Positions 1 to 12,289 of a DNA stretch of 64,000 nucleotides are shown piece by piece. The first letter of the stretch is position 1. Every line of letters starts with the position of its first letter. The stretch comes from Zelopaecilomyces penicillatus. Its lineage: Eukaryota > Ascomycota > Sordariomycetes > Hypocreales > Pseudodiploosporaceae. The stretch covers positions 1,984,001-2,048,000 of the forward strand of contig VCCP01000004.1 of assembly GCA_005765155.1 (NCBI GenBank). The letters are read 5' to 3'. The notes beneath the pieces were generated by a model. The model worked only from the letters and a program-made list of their open reading frames with translations, did not search any database and was not told the DNA's origin. The position numbers were made by a program, and so were the translations under genes.

Positions 1-2588
1 GACGCATTATTTCAACCTGCAGTCTCTCGGCATGAACGAGGATGGCATGGCACCGAGACTACAGAGTCGGTAGTTGACACAACCAATCCATTCATCCAAA
101 TTTGTCAATGCTGAGCTATCTTGGAGCATCTGCCGGCCCGTCCAATGTAAACGTACAGGGTAAGAGAAGCACGTTCACGATCCGATCCTTTGGCGTATGT
201 ACGAATGTGCAGGTATGTGGGACATGCATCTAGAAGGTTTCTCTTGCACATACATATACAGATTACAAAGTGATGTGTGTTTACGTACTATTCAACCCCA
301 ATGGCAAATTATTAAGGGGGAGGGGGGGAGCCCAAAAAAGAGGCAGCAAACAATAAAATCGTACGAGACACGGCTCTCATCCTAGCTTTGCCTTTATTTG
401 AAGGTTTGAAGGCTTGGATAAGACTTGCCCTGGGCCTTGATTAATGCCAGATAACCCGCTGCCAAACGCATAAATCCATTCCTAGGTACCTACTGTGCTG
501 TGCCCAGCCAGAGCTTGTTGTGCATCCGGACAGGTACTGGGTACATGCCTGCACAGGTCAACGAGCAAGTGGAGGCATCCTGGCGGGGAAACAGCAGTGT
601 TTACCGGCCTCTGCGGGCCAGACAGGGGCTAGGGTACAGGGCTAGAAGGGGGTGGTACAGCAGATGAGGCGTGTGCGTGTCGGGCGGGGAAGAAGCGCCT
701 TTTTTTGTGCCCTTTCTCACCATCTTTCCCTCTTTCACCTTCAGGTAACTTTTAAGGCACAACCCTCTGCGTACAGGCTACAGCACTCGGCCGGGGGACT
801 CAACAACAACACCTAAAAGCACACCACACCAGCCCAGCTGATTGGGCGGTGGTTGGGTGGCTTGCTCGGACTTTCGTTAGTAATCACCGCCCCCTTCCCC
901 CCCGTCCTTGGCTATGGACCACGGCCATGCTCATTCATCCACACCATGCACACATCCCACAACGAATCCCAGCCTAAAGTTAGTTTCTCGTTGCTCTCGT
1001 CCTGCTTCCGCAGTGCCAGGCCCCAGCAGGGATGTCCGGCGACAGACAGCCAGCCCAGCCAACTGGAGGGCCTGCGGTGTCTTGCATCTGGGGACTGCTT
1101 GACAGCTGGCCGTCCCCCACTGGCTGCGTATTCTCGGCCAGCACGTTTCAACAAAGGACACATGGCCAGCCACCCAGCCCAGCGCTATATTGGTAAACCA
1201 TGATTCGGTCCAGTGTCTCAGTCCGGCGCCCCATATCTGTACATGTATGTATGTACGTACAGCAAACAGCAACCACCATTTCCATCAACACCACCACCAC
1301 CGCTTACTACAGCGAATGGGGATCCGTATTTATGTACAACAAACGTTGTGCGGTAGGCGGCGTGGGTATGTCTTTGTCGAATTAACGTTCTGGGCGAATT
1401 GGAGCTTAAGTTAAGCTATCTGTCCTTGGGAAACCACAAAGCGCCTTATCTTTCGGTCCCTACAACTAGAGGATGCAAGAATTTCCACCCAATGCTGTAC
1501 GGATACATACTATACGGATACTATGGAGTAGGATGGGCTCGCTCGCATCGTTAGTGCCCGTACTCAACTTGCCTTGGGATCACTCCCAATGGTGGATATC
1601 ATCCTGGTGCAGACTTGGCTGTGCAGGAACAGAGACAGGATCTCTCCCCAATGATTTCAGTGCCAAACCGACTGCCGTATCGTATCCGTCCCTTGCCGCA
1701 GCCTTGTCGTACAGAAACCTCCACCAACCAACCCCCCTCCCCTCTATAGTGGGAGTAGCTGTTGAACTCGCACACGCTGCAGAGATGCAACAACAGGCTT
1801 CGCATGCCAACATGACAGGATAGGACGCGACGATCTGGCCGCCCGAGCCGCCATCACGGTGTTATCCTGTTGGGTGTGTGCGAATGTGCAGCACAGTACG
1901 CAAAAACGCTGCAACAATTGAGGCTAAATCGCCTTCCGTATGCATGTCATATTAAAGCAAGATATGATCTGGCATACAATCTCTCTCAGTTGTTCCAGCC
2001 AGGTTCCCTAGCGCCTTGTTGCTAGCACATCCGCTGACGGCGGGCAGGGAGGGGAGGGAGGGTCACGACACTCAACGGACCGGGATTGATTTCTCTGTCT
2101 GGCCCTGGAGAACCTCGTCCTTTGTTCGTCTCCTTCCCATTTCTGATGTCAACTTCCGAATGTCTAGACTATGACGACCCCTTGTCCTGACCTACGCGAT
2201 GCGCTATTGGCTTGGGGCTAAACAGCTAGTGCTGGGAGGGTTTTCATGTCGTCTGATGAAGTGAGTGAGTGGGACAAGTCAAGTTCAAACGGAAGAAGGC
2301 AGCTACCTACCTACATAACTGTATGCACAAGTATGCACACACATCTTGATCAACCCCATTCATCGCCAACGGTTTTTGTGGCGACAACAATGGGCTCTAC
2401 TTTTGGCCGTTGGGCCCGGCTTTCCAAATCACAGACTGCACTGCACGTCATGAAGTATTAGGGCCATGATTTCGCGTCTTTAATTTGTGGACTCTGATTA
2501 AAAAGTCTTGAAGCACGCGGTTGCGTTACACTTTGGTGCGACAAGGTTCGAAAAAAGGCAGGTTCTCATCGGAGCCCTTCTATCCTAG

Positions 2589-2631
<43 letters not shown>

Positions 2632-5079
2632 ATGTACTTTTTGCGCGCTTCACCAAACAAGGCAAAAAAAGCACCCCAGCCTCGCTGATTGCCTGGCGTT
2701 ACGCTTTTAACGCCACGATGGCTCTTCTTCCGGCCCATGTCCAATGCCTCATCATGCGTCGGGAGGGAACGGCTGCGATTTCCCTCTCCACCCTTTAATT
2801 ACCCATCCATCCATCATCCATCCATGCAGCTTATGACAGGTACGATGATGGATAACGTATTTGCTGCTATCTATCGGCATCATAGAATCCTCGTCTAGGG
2901 CCCAGCTCCCCCTTCTAGGTGAGAGCAAAATGGAACAGTGCGCAATATCGCTAACAACAAGTCCCGCAACCCTTGCCTCCTCCAGTTTTGTGTGCGACTA
3001 GAACCAAAAAGGCACACACGGTCTTGGATATCTACCTGCCTGCCTTGTTCTCGGTAAGCCAGCACACACACACACACACATGTTTCTGTCCAGTACGTAC
3101 CGAGCAAGGGGTGTGTCATGTTGGCTTGAGCACTTGCATGATGCACAGCGGCTATGTAGGTCTAAAACATGGCCAATCAGCTGGTGCCGACAAAGAGCTC
3201 TTTCTCTCTCTGGAGCTCCAAGAAGAAAGAGAAGAGCCAGGGGACCCTGCTGGGCCGTTTCGAAAGCCCCAGCCGTGTGTGTCCATGGGCCCGTTGTCCA
3301 CTGGCTGGGGCCCAATATTTGCTATCTGTAAGAGCCTTGTGTAACTCATCTGCCACAAGAACCTGAGACCACGGTGCCAAAGTTGAAGGGCGGAGGCTGG
3401 CGGTTGAGTGCTGTGTAGCAGTGATATGACATGGGGAGGGGGGGCAAGGAAGGATTCATTCTTTTACATATCAGCTTCCCTGTCAGATTTCTTGGAATTG
3501 ATTGTTGGTTTTAGTACAGATTATTAGTGTTTGAAACCAGACGAATTGTATTTGGGTGTGAGGAAGTAGTAATACGGGTTTCCGTGCCTCGTAACACTGT
3601 TCCAAAGCCAACAAACGAAAAGCACACAACTGACAAATCCGAGTCAACACCATTCACTCTCTGACACCCAGTATTACAGCATCTCATAGCTGGGCAACAT
3701 AATCATTCATACATACATTACATACATACCTACAGACTGGGGCATAGTGTAATCATCAAGTCTTTTCCACAGTCATCTTCCCAACCATGGCCTCATTCTC
3801 CTTCCGACCTCGTACCACTTTCTAGCCTTCTTACCAGGGTGAAGAGGGGTCCTTGCTTGTCGGCGTCCCCATCTTTAAAAGCCACACTACACACCTACGC
3901 CAGTTTCGGTGGAGGTCGATGCTCTGGTTTGGCAGATCCCACATTAGCCTTCCCGTTCCCCACTCTTTTATTTATTTTTTGGCCCTTCCCATCCTTTCTC
4001 TTTTTTTCCCTGGTCGCGGCGCGCCGGCTATGCGAGGAGGTACTTCCGCTTCTGGGGCTTGTGCGCTGTTTGCGTGTCTTGGGTCTTGGTGTCTTGGTAG
4101 GAGGAGGGATCTTTGATCCTTCTTGTCCCACTGAGGAAGAGAGAAAAGGGAATTAAAGAAAGATGGATTAAAATTTACAGAGGCTGAAAGGGATTGGTAA
4201 GAAAAGGAAAGAAAAGTAAGAAAAAACAAACAAAAAAAAAGAGGCAGGCTGCAATGATCTACCCCAACCACCACCAAATCCTCCCCCGGCATCTGGGGTC
4301 TCTTTTTTTCTTTTTTTGCTATTTGTTTCTAGCGCGCGCTCGTTTTCTTGCGCAGGGTCTTTGCGTATTATTTCTACTCCGTACGTAGCAGTTCAAAGTA
4401 TTTCAGATATGTTTTTTTTAGCGCCGAAAGAAAGGAAAAGAAGAAGAAAAAAAGGGGGGGGGGGCCGAGTCTCAAGATTTCGTGATCTATTGACTTCTTT
4501 GTCTGAGATCAACTGCAAACCCTGACCCTGACCATGTGTCTTTCTTTCCATCTCGGCGATTGTATGTGTGTCTCTGAGAAGAAAGGATGGAGAGAAAGGT
4601 GTGGTTTAGTGGGCTTTCCATCGCGCGGCAAGTGTTAGGTGCATCCCGAAGAACTAATGCTGTGTGGTCCCTTGCTCTAGCTTGACGAAAAGTGGTGATG
4701 ATGTGGATTAAGTGTCCATTTTCCTACAATGTATCATCAAGGATCAACGTCTTTTTTGGCGTTGACGATTGATTCAATCTTGGCGCCTGTAAGGGCGACT
4801 TGTTCCCGCCACCAGTTGTCAATGGGATCAATGACATGCTTACTTTTGAACATTTGTCAAAAATTTCATCAGTTACCTCGTATAAATGTCCAGAAGACGG
4901 GTGATGACTAGGCATTGATGATAGTGATGATGATGACGACAATGAATGGTATATGGTAGTACGAAGCTTGACCTACACCCAAACCCCTGTAATATTATCT
5001 AGCGATTACCTCATCAGAGACTAGTAGCCAATTATAATGCTCTAAACAAGTCACACAAGGACATCCAGTACATTTATCC
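1..5079. other. Gene-free stretch, left part of the stuA upstream desert
   Basis: I find no open frame with protein-like composition or a recognisable domain on either strand. The stretch holds simple repeats (a TCTG tract near 2590-2630, a short AC tract near 3063-3080), pyrimidine-rich and purine-rich tracts and scattered GTAC-rich palindromes. Nothing at the left edge reads as the end of a neighbouring gene. A non-coding transcript or a very short or many-intron gene cannot be excluded. Confidence 0.6.
2589..2630. repeat. TCTG tetranucleotide microsatellite
   Basis: About ten uninterrupted copies of the tetranucleotide TCTG lie in non-coding sequence, ending in a TATG variant. It is a simple repeat with no coding context. 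Confidence 0.9.
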
Positions 5080-5290
5080 TTATACAAAAACAATAGCCTA
5101 AAAGGTAGCTAGAGGTATTTCCACTAAGATACCTAACTATAGTATATCTATTATATAAAATATAAAAATATCTATATAAAAAATAATAAATAAAACATAA
5201 TATAATTTAAAAACTAGTTTATATAATATAATATACTTAAAAATTGGTATACCCATACCATAATTAGATTATTTTAATAGTTATGCTTTA
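5080..5290. repeat. AT-rich, TpA-rich island (possible decayed repeat)
   Basis: About 200 bases are made almost entirely of A and T, with many TATA, ATAA and TAAA words, while the flanks are near balanced composition. Such abrupt TpA-rich islands in filamentous ascomycetes are commonly what is left of a transposon after repeat-induced point mutation. No terminal repeat, target-site duplication or coding remnant is visible, so element identity is unknown and the origin is inference. Confidence 0.45.
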
Positions 5291-5806
5291 GCCTATTTTG
5301 TAAGGTACTTGCATTTTTAGTGGTACTTGTATAGGCGGGGCAAGTCACGAATTGATAATCATTCAGAGGTTTGGGTGTACACCGGCCCGTCCCCAGTTTT
5401 AGGCCAAAAGAGACCAGGGTCCCAGGCATAAAATCGTCAAAAAGTCCAATGGACACACCAAAAATGCAGGCGGGCGGCGAGGACGATTTCCCTGAGAAGA
5501 GGGGGGACAGACAGACAGTATGGATCTGATGTGTGTTTGTTTTTTTTGTATGAAGCGCCTAATCGAAGGTCCTGGGGCCTATCTCAGTCATGTCCCCATC
5601 CCATCCGAGCTTACTTACTTCCTTGATGGTACAAAAAGGGTTCATGGTGCGGAATAAAAAATAAGAAAAAAAAACAGGAACCTTGCGACCCTAGCGGCCA
5701 AAGCTTGGTCGCTGACCCCGTCATCCTCCCCAGGTCCAATGAACGTAAACCACGTCGTTCTGCCACACACACCAACCACACCAAAAGCAGAAGAGAGATA
5801 ATACAA

Positions 5807-5807
<1 letters not shown>

Positions 5808-5849
<42 letters not shown>
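5808..5849. repeat. CA dinucleotide microsatellite
   Basis: About 21 uninterrupted CA units lie in non-coding sequence. It is the longest CA tract in the window. Confidence 0.92.
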
Positions 5850-5850
<1 letters not shown>

Positions 5851-6952
5851 TCACATCCCGCCCCAAGAAGAGAAACCACCATCACCGCCGCCACCGTCGC
5901 CGCGCGCCGCAGCAGTGCTTTTTTGCCTTGTACAGCAAACGAACAACAAGCACCAAGATATCCCTCTCGCCCCCTCCCTCCCTTTCCTTCCCCTCAATGG
6001 AACAGGTCCTAGCAGGGTTTGATTTGGTTTAGTTCGGCTCTTGTCCGTTGATGGGTATTGCTTTTCCTTTTCTCCTTTAAAGAAACGAATTGTTCTTTTT
6101 TAAAAGGTCTCCAACTGGGGCATCATGATAGTATGATAGTGGAACTATGTGCATGTGTGTACATACACTTAGAAGGGTAGTATTTGGGAGAGAAGCAGGG
6201 TGTATAAATGCTACGGAGTAATTGGGGACTCTCGTCCGTTCTCTACACCCCCCTCGCCATGGACTAAAAATACCCCATAGGGACAAGTTAAACAAGCTGT
6301 TCAGACGACTTTGCCGTCTTCAACAACACCATCTCTCCATCTCTCACTCTCTCTACCAATAGCAGCCTTGCTAAGCGAAGGGGCTAGGGGAGGTGTGAAT
6401 CTGTGAGAGCATGTGTGTGAACAGACGCTGATGTTTCCGTCATGATGCTGATGGTGGTGGTCCAAGCATTCAGCGAGTGTGTCAAGTTATGATCGCCGAC
6501 CATGAAAGTGTTGCTTGCTCCTCTACGGAGTATTTTCCGTTAAATTATTCCTTGGACTTCTAATGTGTCTTGATTCTTTCCCCGGCCTATCCCATCTCCG
6601 TCAAGCAACCAGCCCCCCCCCCCTGAGGATTATTGTCATTACCATGATGATTATAAAATATAAAATAGAAATAAAAATAAAATAAAAAACGCCACCCCAA
6701 AACCACGGACCATGGGCCGACGGACGGCTTTTGGCTCTCTCTCTCGTGTGTTGGGATCTCTCCATCTTCCCAGTTCGGTTCAACAAGGGAGACGGGGGGG
6801 GCGTCGAATAATTGAAAAGAAAAAGGGTGTGGTGGAGGAGGAAGGGGGGGGCTGTCAAAACTGCGTATCCGCCCGCTGTCAGTGCCCATGCCTAACCAGG
6901 ATTTATTTGTATTTCATCCTGGAGAGAGAATGAAAGTGGAAGAGAGTGGAAT

Positions 6953-6954
<2 letters not shown>

Positions 6955-6987
<33 letters not shown>
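6955..6987. repeat. GA dinucleotide microsatellite
   Basis: About 16 uninterrupted AG units lie in non-coding sequence. Apparent Arg-Glu coding in this tract is a by-product of the repeat. Confidence 0.92.
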
Positions 6988-6990
<3 letters not shown>

Positions 6991-9900
6991 GCCTGAGGCG
7001 GACAACTACGTCTGTACTAGTTCAGGGGGGGCCCTGCGAAGCTTTGGTATTTTCCAGAGATTTCCTCCGTTCCTTTTGCGAAGAATGCCTTGGTTGATTA
7101 TTTTGAATGTCGGCTTTTCGCTCCTCTATTTGCAATTCAGAAGGGGGGTCGGTCCCCCATGAATCGCGCGCATCTCGTTCTCTTCAGAGTCAAAGAACCC
7201 CTTGCTACATAGTTGTATCGCAAGGTACATTTTCATTTTCATACACGATGGAATTGGGCCCCCCTGTGTACTGTACTAAAATTGCAAGTTTGCATTAGCT
7301 ATTCTGTAGTACAAACCCTACCCTTTTCTTTCCAATCAATCATCTACGAGTCGAGGAGGATGTTACAACTATGTTTGTCTCCAGGCTTGGCCCTGCATGC
7401 GTGGGAAAGGGACGATCCGCGCCCGCCCATATGTACAAGGCCGAGATCCTTCTTTTTCTGTATTTCTTTTTATGGGGGGTGAGGGAGGGGCACACACACA
7501 CATATTACTGGGTACTTTTCTTCACGCCAACCCGCAAACGTTGGGGTTGGTACCCCGTACATGGTGTATCTCAACCGTTAATGTGAGATCTGGATTATGA
7601 AATGTGATGTGTTCGTTTTTTTATTTTATTTTACGTTGATACTGGAGCAACGCGCTTGGCAGAAGCCCATGTGGCTTTTTACTTCAAAGTCTTCACTGTA
7701 CATCATAACGTGCTTGCATGTCGAGAGGTATCAAAAAGGGAATGTATTGAGTCACCAGGAAGCGAATTTGAAATTCCCCTTTTCTTATATGTGCTTGTGG
7801 GTAATAAGACCACGGGCATTTGAAATAGGTACGGAACTTAACGCTGTGGCTTATTTTTGTTTTGGTTTATTTGACACTGCGGCACATACACTCAGGGTCC
7901 TGTTGGAGGTTTACGTCAAAGTGTGCCGCTTGTCCTTGTATAGTGGTGTGTATGTTTACGTGAGTGTGTGTGTGTCCGTGAGCGCTTTGAGTCTTTGCCA
8001 ACTCACTCAATTCCAGATGAATCATTGTTCACATCAACCGAATTGATACCATCAAGGGAAAAAAGGGGAGAAAGCTAACTCCCCAATTAAGCTAAACCTG
8101 ACCACTCTCCGATGACATTTACAAAGCCCTTTTATCCCCCTTTTATTGAACTCTTCCAATGTTCAACCATAGGGTAGGTCGTAAAGCACACACTCACAAG
8201 CTGACGCCCGAGTTTCACGATTTGATCATGACAAGGGCCCCGGGGGCCAAAGCCACCCTGATCCATCCACACAAACACACACACACACACAGCTGCTCTT
8301 GCAGGGCACACGATCGAGGTAAGACATTCCGTGTCAGTCCCCTTGCTCAAGCCCTCGGGCTGGCGGCCGGCTACCGTTTCTGCCTTTCTTCTCCCGGGGA
8401 GGGGAGCAGCAGCCAAGGCCATGCCATGCCAGCAACACCATGTCAAAGACGAATTGAGCCAGCTATTACAGTACTAGCTGGCCAGCCGACCGACCGACCG
8501 ACCGACTGACCAACCAACCAGCCAACACAGCCCATCCCATCTAACCACCACACCAACCACCCACCCAGACTTGCTCGTATCAGTGACTGTCGTTGGTTAA
8601 GTTAGGGGGGAGGAGGGGGGGCCTTCGAGGGAGGGCCAAGGCGTTGTTGTCATTCACACCGCCTCTTGCAGCGGATCTCCAGCAATCAGCATCGCACGAT
8701 GGATGGAGCCTTTTTTCTTTCTTTCTTTCTTTCCTTTCTAGGCCCGCCCGCCAGTAGTTATGCTCTCCCTTGCGCCCTCGGGATGGGCCCTGGGGGGCGT
8801 GGTTGTGGAACGGGGGCATTTCGCTCTTCCAGGCAATAATACTTTGTAGCCGTAGCCGTAGCCGTTACCTCGCATCCTTGCCAACTCACTCACCTTGCTG
8901 GCTCTTCTGTCGTCTGCTACGATTGTTCAGTCTGCTTGGCTGGCTAGTTGTAGAGCCTAGGAACAGGGTCTGTCCACCCGCGCCGAAAGAGGCTTGACTG
9001 GGGGAAGGGTTAGTTAGGGGCATTGAAGGACTCCATTCGATCTGGCCGTCAAGGGCCGGCCCCCCGTTCCTGAGGGGAGCGAGAATGTACCATGTAGTAA
9101 GATGGATGATATTATCAACCAACAGGCAGGTTGATTGATGATACTCCCTCCTAATTACGAACACAGACATATGGGATATGATGATATGTACAATGTCGGC
9201 AGCTGTGCTTTCGTACGACAGGCTGTACGACGTTGTAGGTGGTATCCAAAGGTGTAGGGTAGGGGGCAAGGCGTGACACCGTTGCGTCCGTGTGCGTTGT
9301 GCAGCAAATCGTACAGGTCACAGGCATAGATTACAGATACCGGTACAGATTTCTACAAGATACTACAGTACAGCAGCCCCGGCAGAGCAGGAAGAACGCA
9401 TGGAAGAAACCCGCTCCCCGGTGGAGCTCTGCTTGGAGGAGGAGGCCTTGCATCTCTTCCCTGGTGTAACATTCAAAACGGAGTCAGCCATGCTGATGCC
9501 CGGGGGGGGGGGGGGGAGAAGTAGAAAAGGGGAAGGCGACGGTGACGATCAATTAATAATACTTATGGATCAGCTATCCTCGTCCGCATCAGCCTGTACG
9601 GGCGCTTGACCGACGCAGGGACACCACACGGCTGGAAGAGGAATTTGGAGAGAGAGAAAGACGGTTGATGGTATGTGTATTTGTCACGAGTGTAATAATG
9701 AACATATTTGGCTCGGGGACACACATTGAATTGAAATTGGACAAATATGTATAACCTACGATTTGATGTACATGACAGACAGCACAGTATGTATCGTTGT
9801 AGATCTCCAAGACGGGCTTTTTGATTTATTTTTACATCTTTTTCACCAGGCCCCACGCCCGGAGTGCGCAAGGTCGTACATTAGTCTTCCCGCACGCACA

Positions 9901-11042
9901 GGAAAAGCATTTCACCACCAATGCGGCATTACATACGGAGCTAGGGGGGTTTGTTGGAAGCTTCTTTTTGGGGGGGATTCTACCTATGATCTATTTGTTT
10001 TTTTCATCTTTATATCGTGGCGTCTATTGTTGTGGGTATTTATGTATAGGCTATTGACGGCATTATCATTATCATCATCATCATCATCATCATCTGTGGG
10101 TATCCTATCAATCACCACCTGCTTCTTCCTCTTCAACATTTACAAAAATACGCCATCGTGGATATTTCATCACCAGTCCATCGGCTGTAACCACATGCGG
10201 CAAAGTGTGTCCTGTAATGCGCGACGACTTGACTGCATCATCCCATCCCATCCCATCCCCACCCACCCCTAAACGGCATACAACTGAGTTTCCTCACACA
10301 GACGCCATTGCAAGGTTTTAAGTTTTGCGGGAGAATGCTTCTTTTTCCACTTGATTCCTTAAATGGATAAAAATATAAATATAAATATAAAAATAACAAA
10401 AAAGTCTAATGGACATGTCGTGTGAGTCCAAGAATACCGTAGCCGTGTTAAGCCGGGTTATGGTCCTTGCTCGGTGGCCTCATTTCAGGCAACTTAGGTT
10501 TGGAGAAATAGTAATGGGAAATAAGCTTCATAAAATATTTGTTGGGATTTTGAGTCTAGAGTTTTTTTTTCTGTTCATATAGAGTTGCGAGGGAAAACAA
10601 GTAGTCGTAGCTGGAGCATTCCTCGCCATCTCTTGTTGCGACCACAAAGATGGGGGGGAAGATATTAGAGTTTTGGATTTCAAGAGAAAACCCAAAGCCA
10701 AAACGAAATCCCCCCCAAAAAATCGACAAAAATGTCCAGACGGTTAAAACATACAATACCAATGAAGACACATTGTCGGAATGCACACTTGCCTGGGCTA
10801 GTACAAGCGCCGGGGGGACTCCGTTCAATAGAGGGAAGTATGTTCAATGGGTCAACAGGTCAACAGGTCAATAGATCAATGGGGGTGATAGAAGAAACGC
10901 GTGTTGTTGACTTTTCGCAACTTACACCTCTCATCACCGCCATCATACGGGTGTGCCTTACATATGTGACGCTGTTCTACAGCCCGAATTCCGCGTCACA
11001 CATTCCGTCATACGGCCGTCGGTAGGTATTCAGAGACCACCA

Positions 11043-11048
11043 CCCCCC

Positions 11049-11079
<31 letters not shown>
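11043..11079. repeat. Abutting poly-C and poly-T tracts
   Basis: A run of about 14 C passes directly into a run of more than 20 T. On the opposite strand this is an A tract followed by a G tract. The exact end is approximate by one or two bases. Confidence 0.85.
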
Positions 11080-12222
11080 ATATTTCCCCTTGAATGATGA
11101 ATCTTAGCCTAGTTGCACGCATCGACCGGACCGTATGCACTGCGATGCACCTCTAATCACTCGTCCCTGAATGCATTGCCTTCCCCCCTCCTTCAGCCCG
11201 GGGGTGTGCAGGTGTGCGTCTTGCAGATTTCCCGGTGAACGGTGGGTGCGGCGGAAGCAGCAGCAGCAGCGACATGCCAGATCGACGCCGCAGGCTGCGT
11301 TGCGTAGGCATGGTGTCAAAGCCATTCGGGAACTACGACATGAGATCATTCAAAAGCGTGTTACCAGTGCGTACATACACCTACGTAGCACTCCTGCTAG
11401 TCGTCCGTCCATGTGTCCATGTATGTAGGTACAATCCATTCGGTCCGCACGGCAATTGTGTGTCCGTACAGTACAAGATGTTGCTTGCATGAATAATGAA
11501 TACTCACTTCCGTACTGTACATACGATACGATACGAGCACATGGTTGCGAGGGCCATGTTCGAAGCTAGCTAGTTCCGCGGTCGGCAGGATTCGGCCCAA
11601 GAAAGCCATGTGGTTTTGGACCTCTACTCCACTAATACCACTACTTTGCCATAATCCATTGGGGGTGTTAGGTGTATATCTGAAAAATAAAAGCTTTGTG
11701 TAAAGGTCCTCCATGTCGAAAAGAAAGTTCCTGACGTGCATCATCATTCCGTACATGAAGAGTATTAGATTGCGCCAGGGGTGAGAAAAAAGGGCCCCGC
11801 CGCCTGGTAGATCAATCTGGTCCATGAGGATATTTCTCAACGAGGAAGCTCGGATAACCAATCAATGCCTACCTCAGCACTCAGCATGCAAGTTTAGTTG
11901 CTGTTGGGTTGGCTAACCTTTTGGGAGGGGGGGAGGATCACCGTGGGATTTAGATCGAGAAAGCAAGTTCAGGACGCCATTGGCGTCTAAAAGTACGATC
12001 AAGGCGTTTCGAGATGAGAGATAAACAGAAAAGCAAAAAAAAATACGGACGTACTTAGCCAGCCAGCCAGCCACGGCGATGGCATCAAAAAGGAGTGCCT
12101 TTTCTGCCTCTGACGTTGGAGGCGGCGGGCAGCTCGTTCAAAGTTTGGCTTGTACATGACGATGAAAGTGAGTTAGTTGTCTCCGTAGTTTCACAACAAA
12201 TGGATGAAATACACATTGTAGC

Positions 12223-12289
12223 ATCTTCAATCTTCAATCTTCAATCTTCAATCTTCAATCTTCAATCTTCAATCTTCAATCTTCAATCT
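12223..12289. repeat. Heptanucleotide minisatellite, unit TTCAATC
   Basis: About nine and a half perfect tandem copies of the 7-base unit TTCAATC occur with no interruptions. The unit is not a multiple of three, so it is unlikely to be coding. Direct repeats abut without spacers, which rules out a CRISPR array. Confidence 0.93.

Noticed and set aside
7597..8046. 149-codon plus-strand frame in the upstream desert
   Set aside because: Composition is dominated by Tyr/Val/Cys from GT repeats; no domain and no splice partners.
12223..12289. Regular direct repeats as a CRISPR-like array
   Set aside because: The units abut with no spacers and the genome is eukaryotic; it is a minisatellite.
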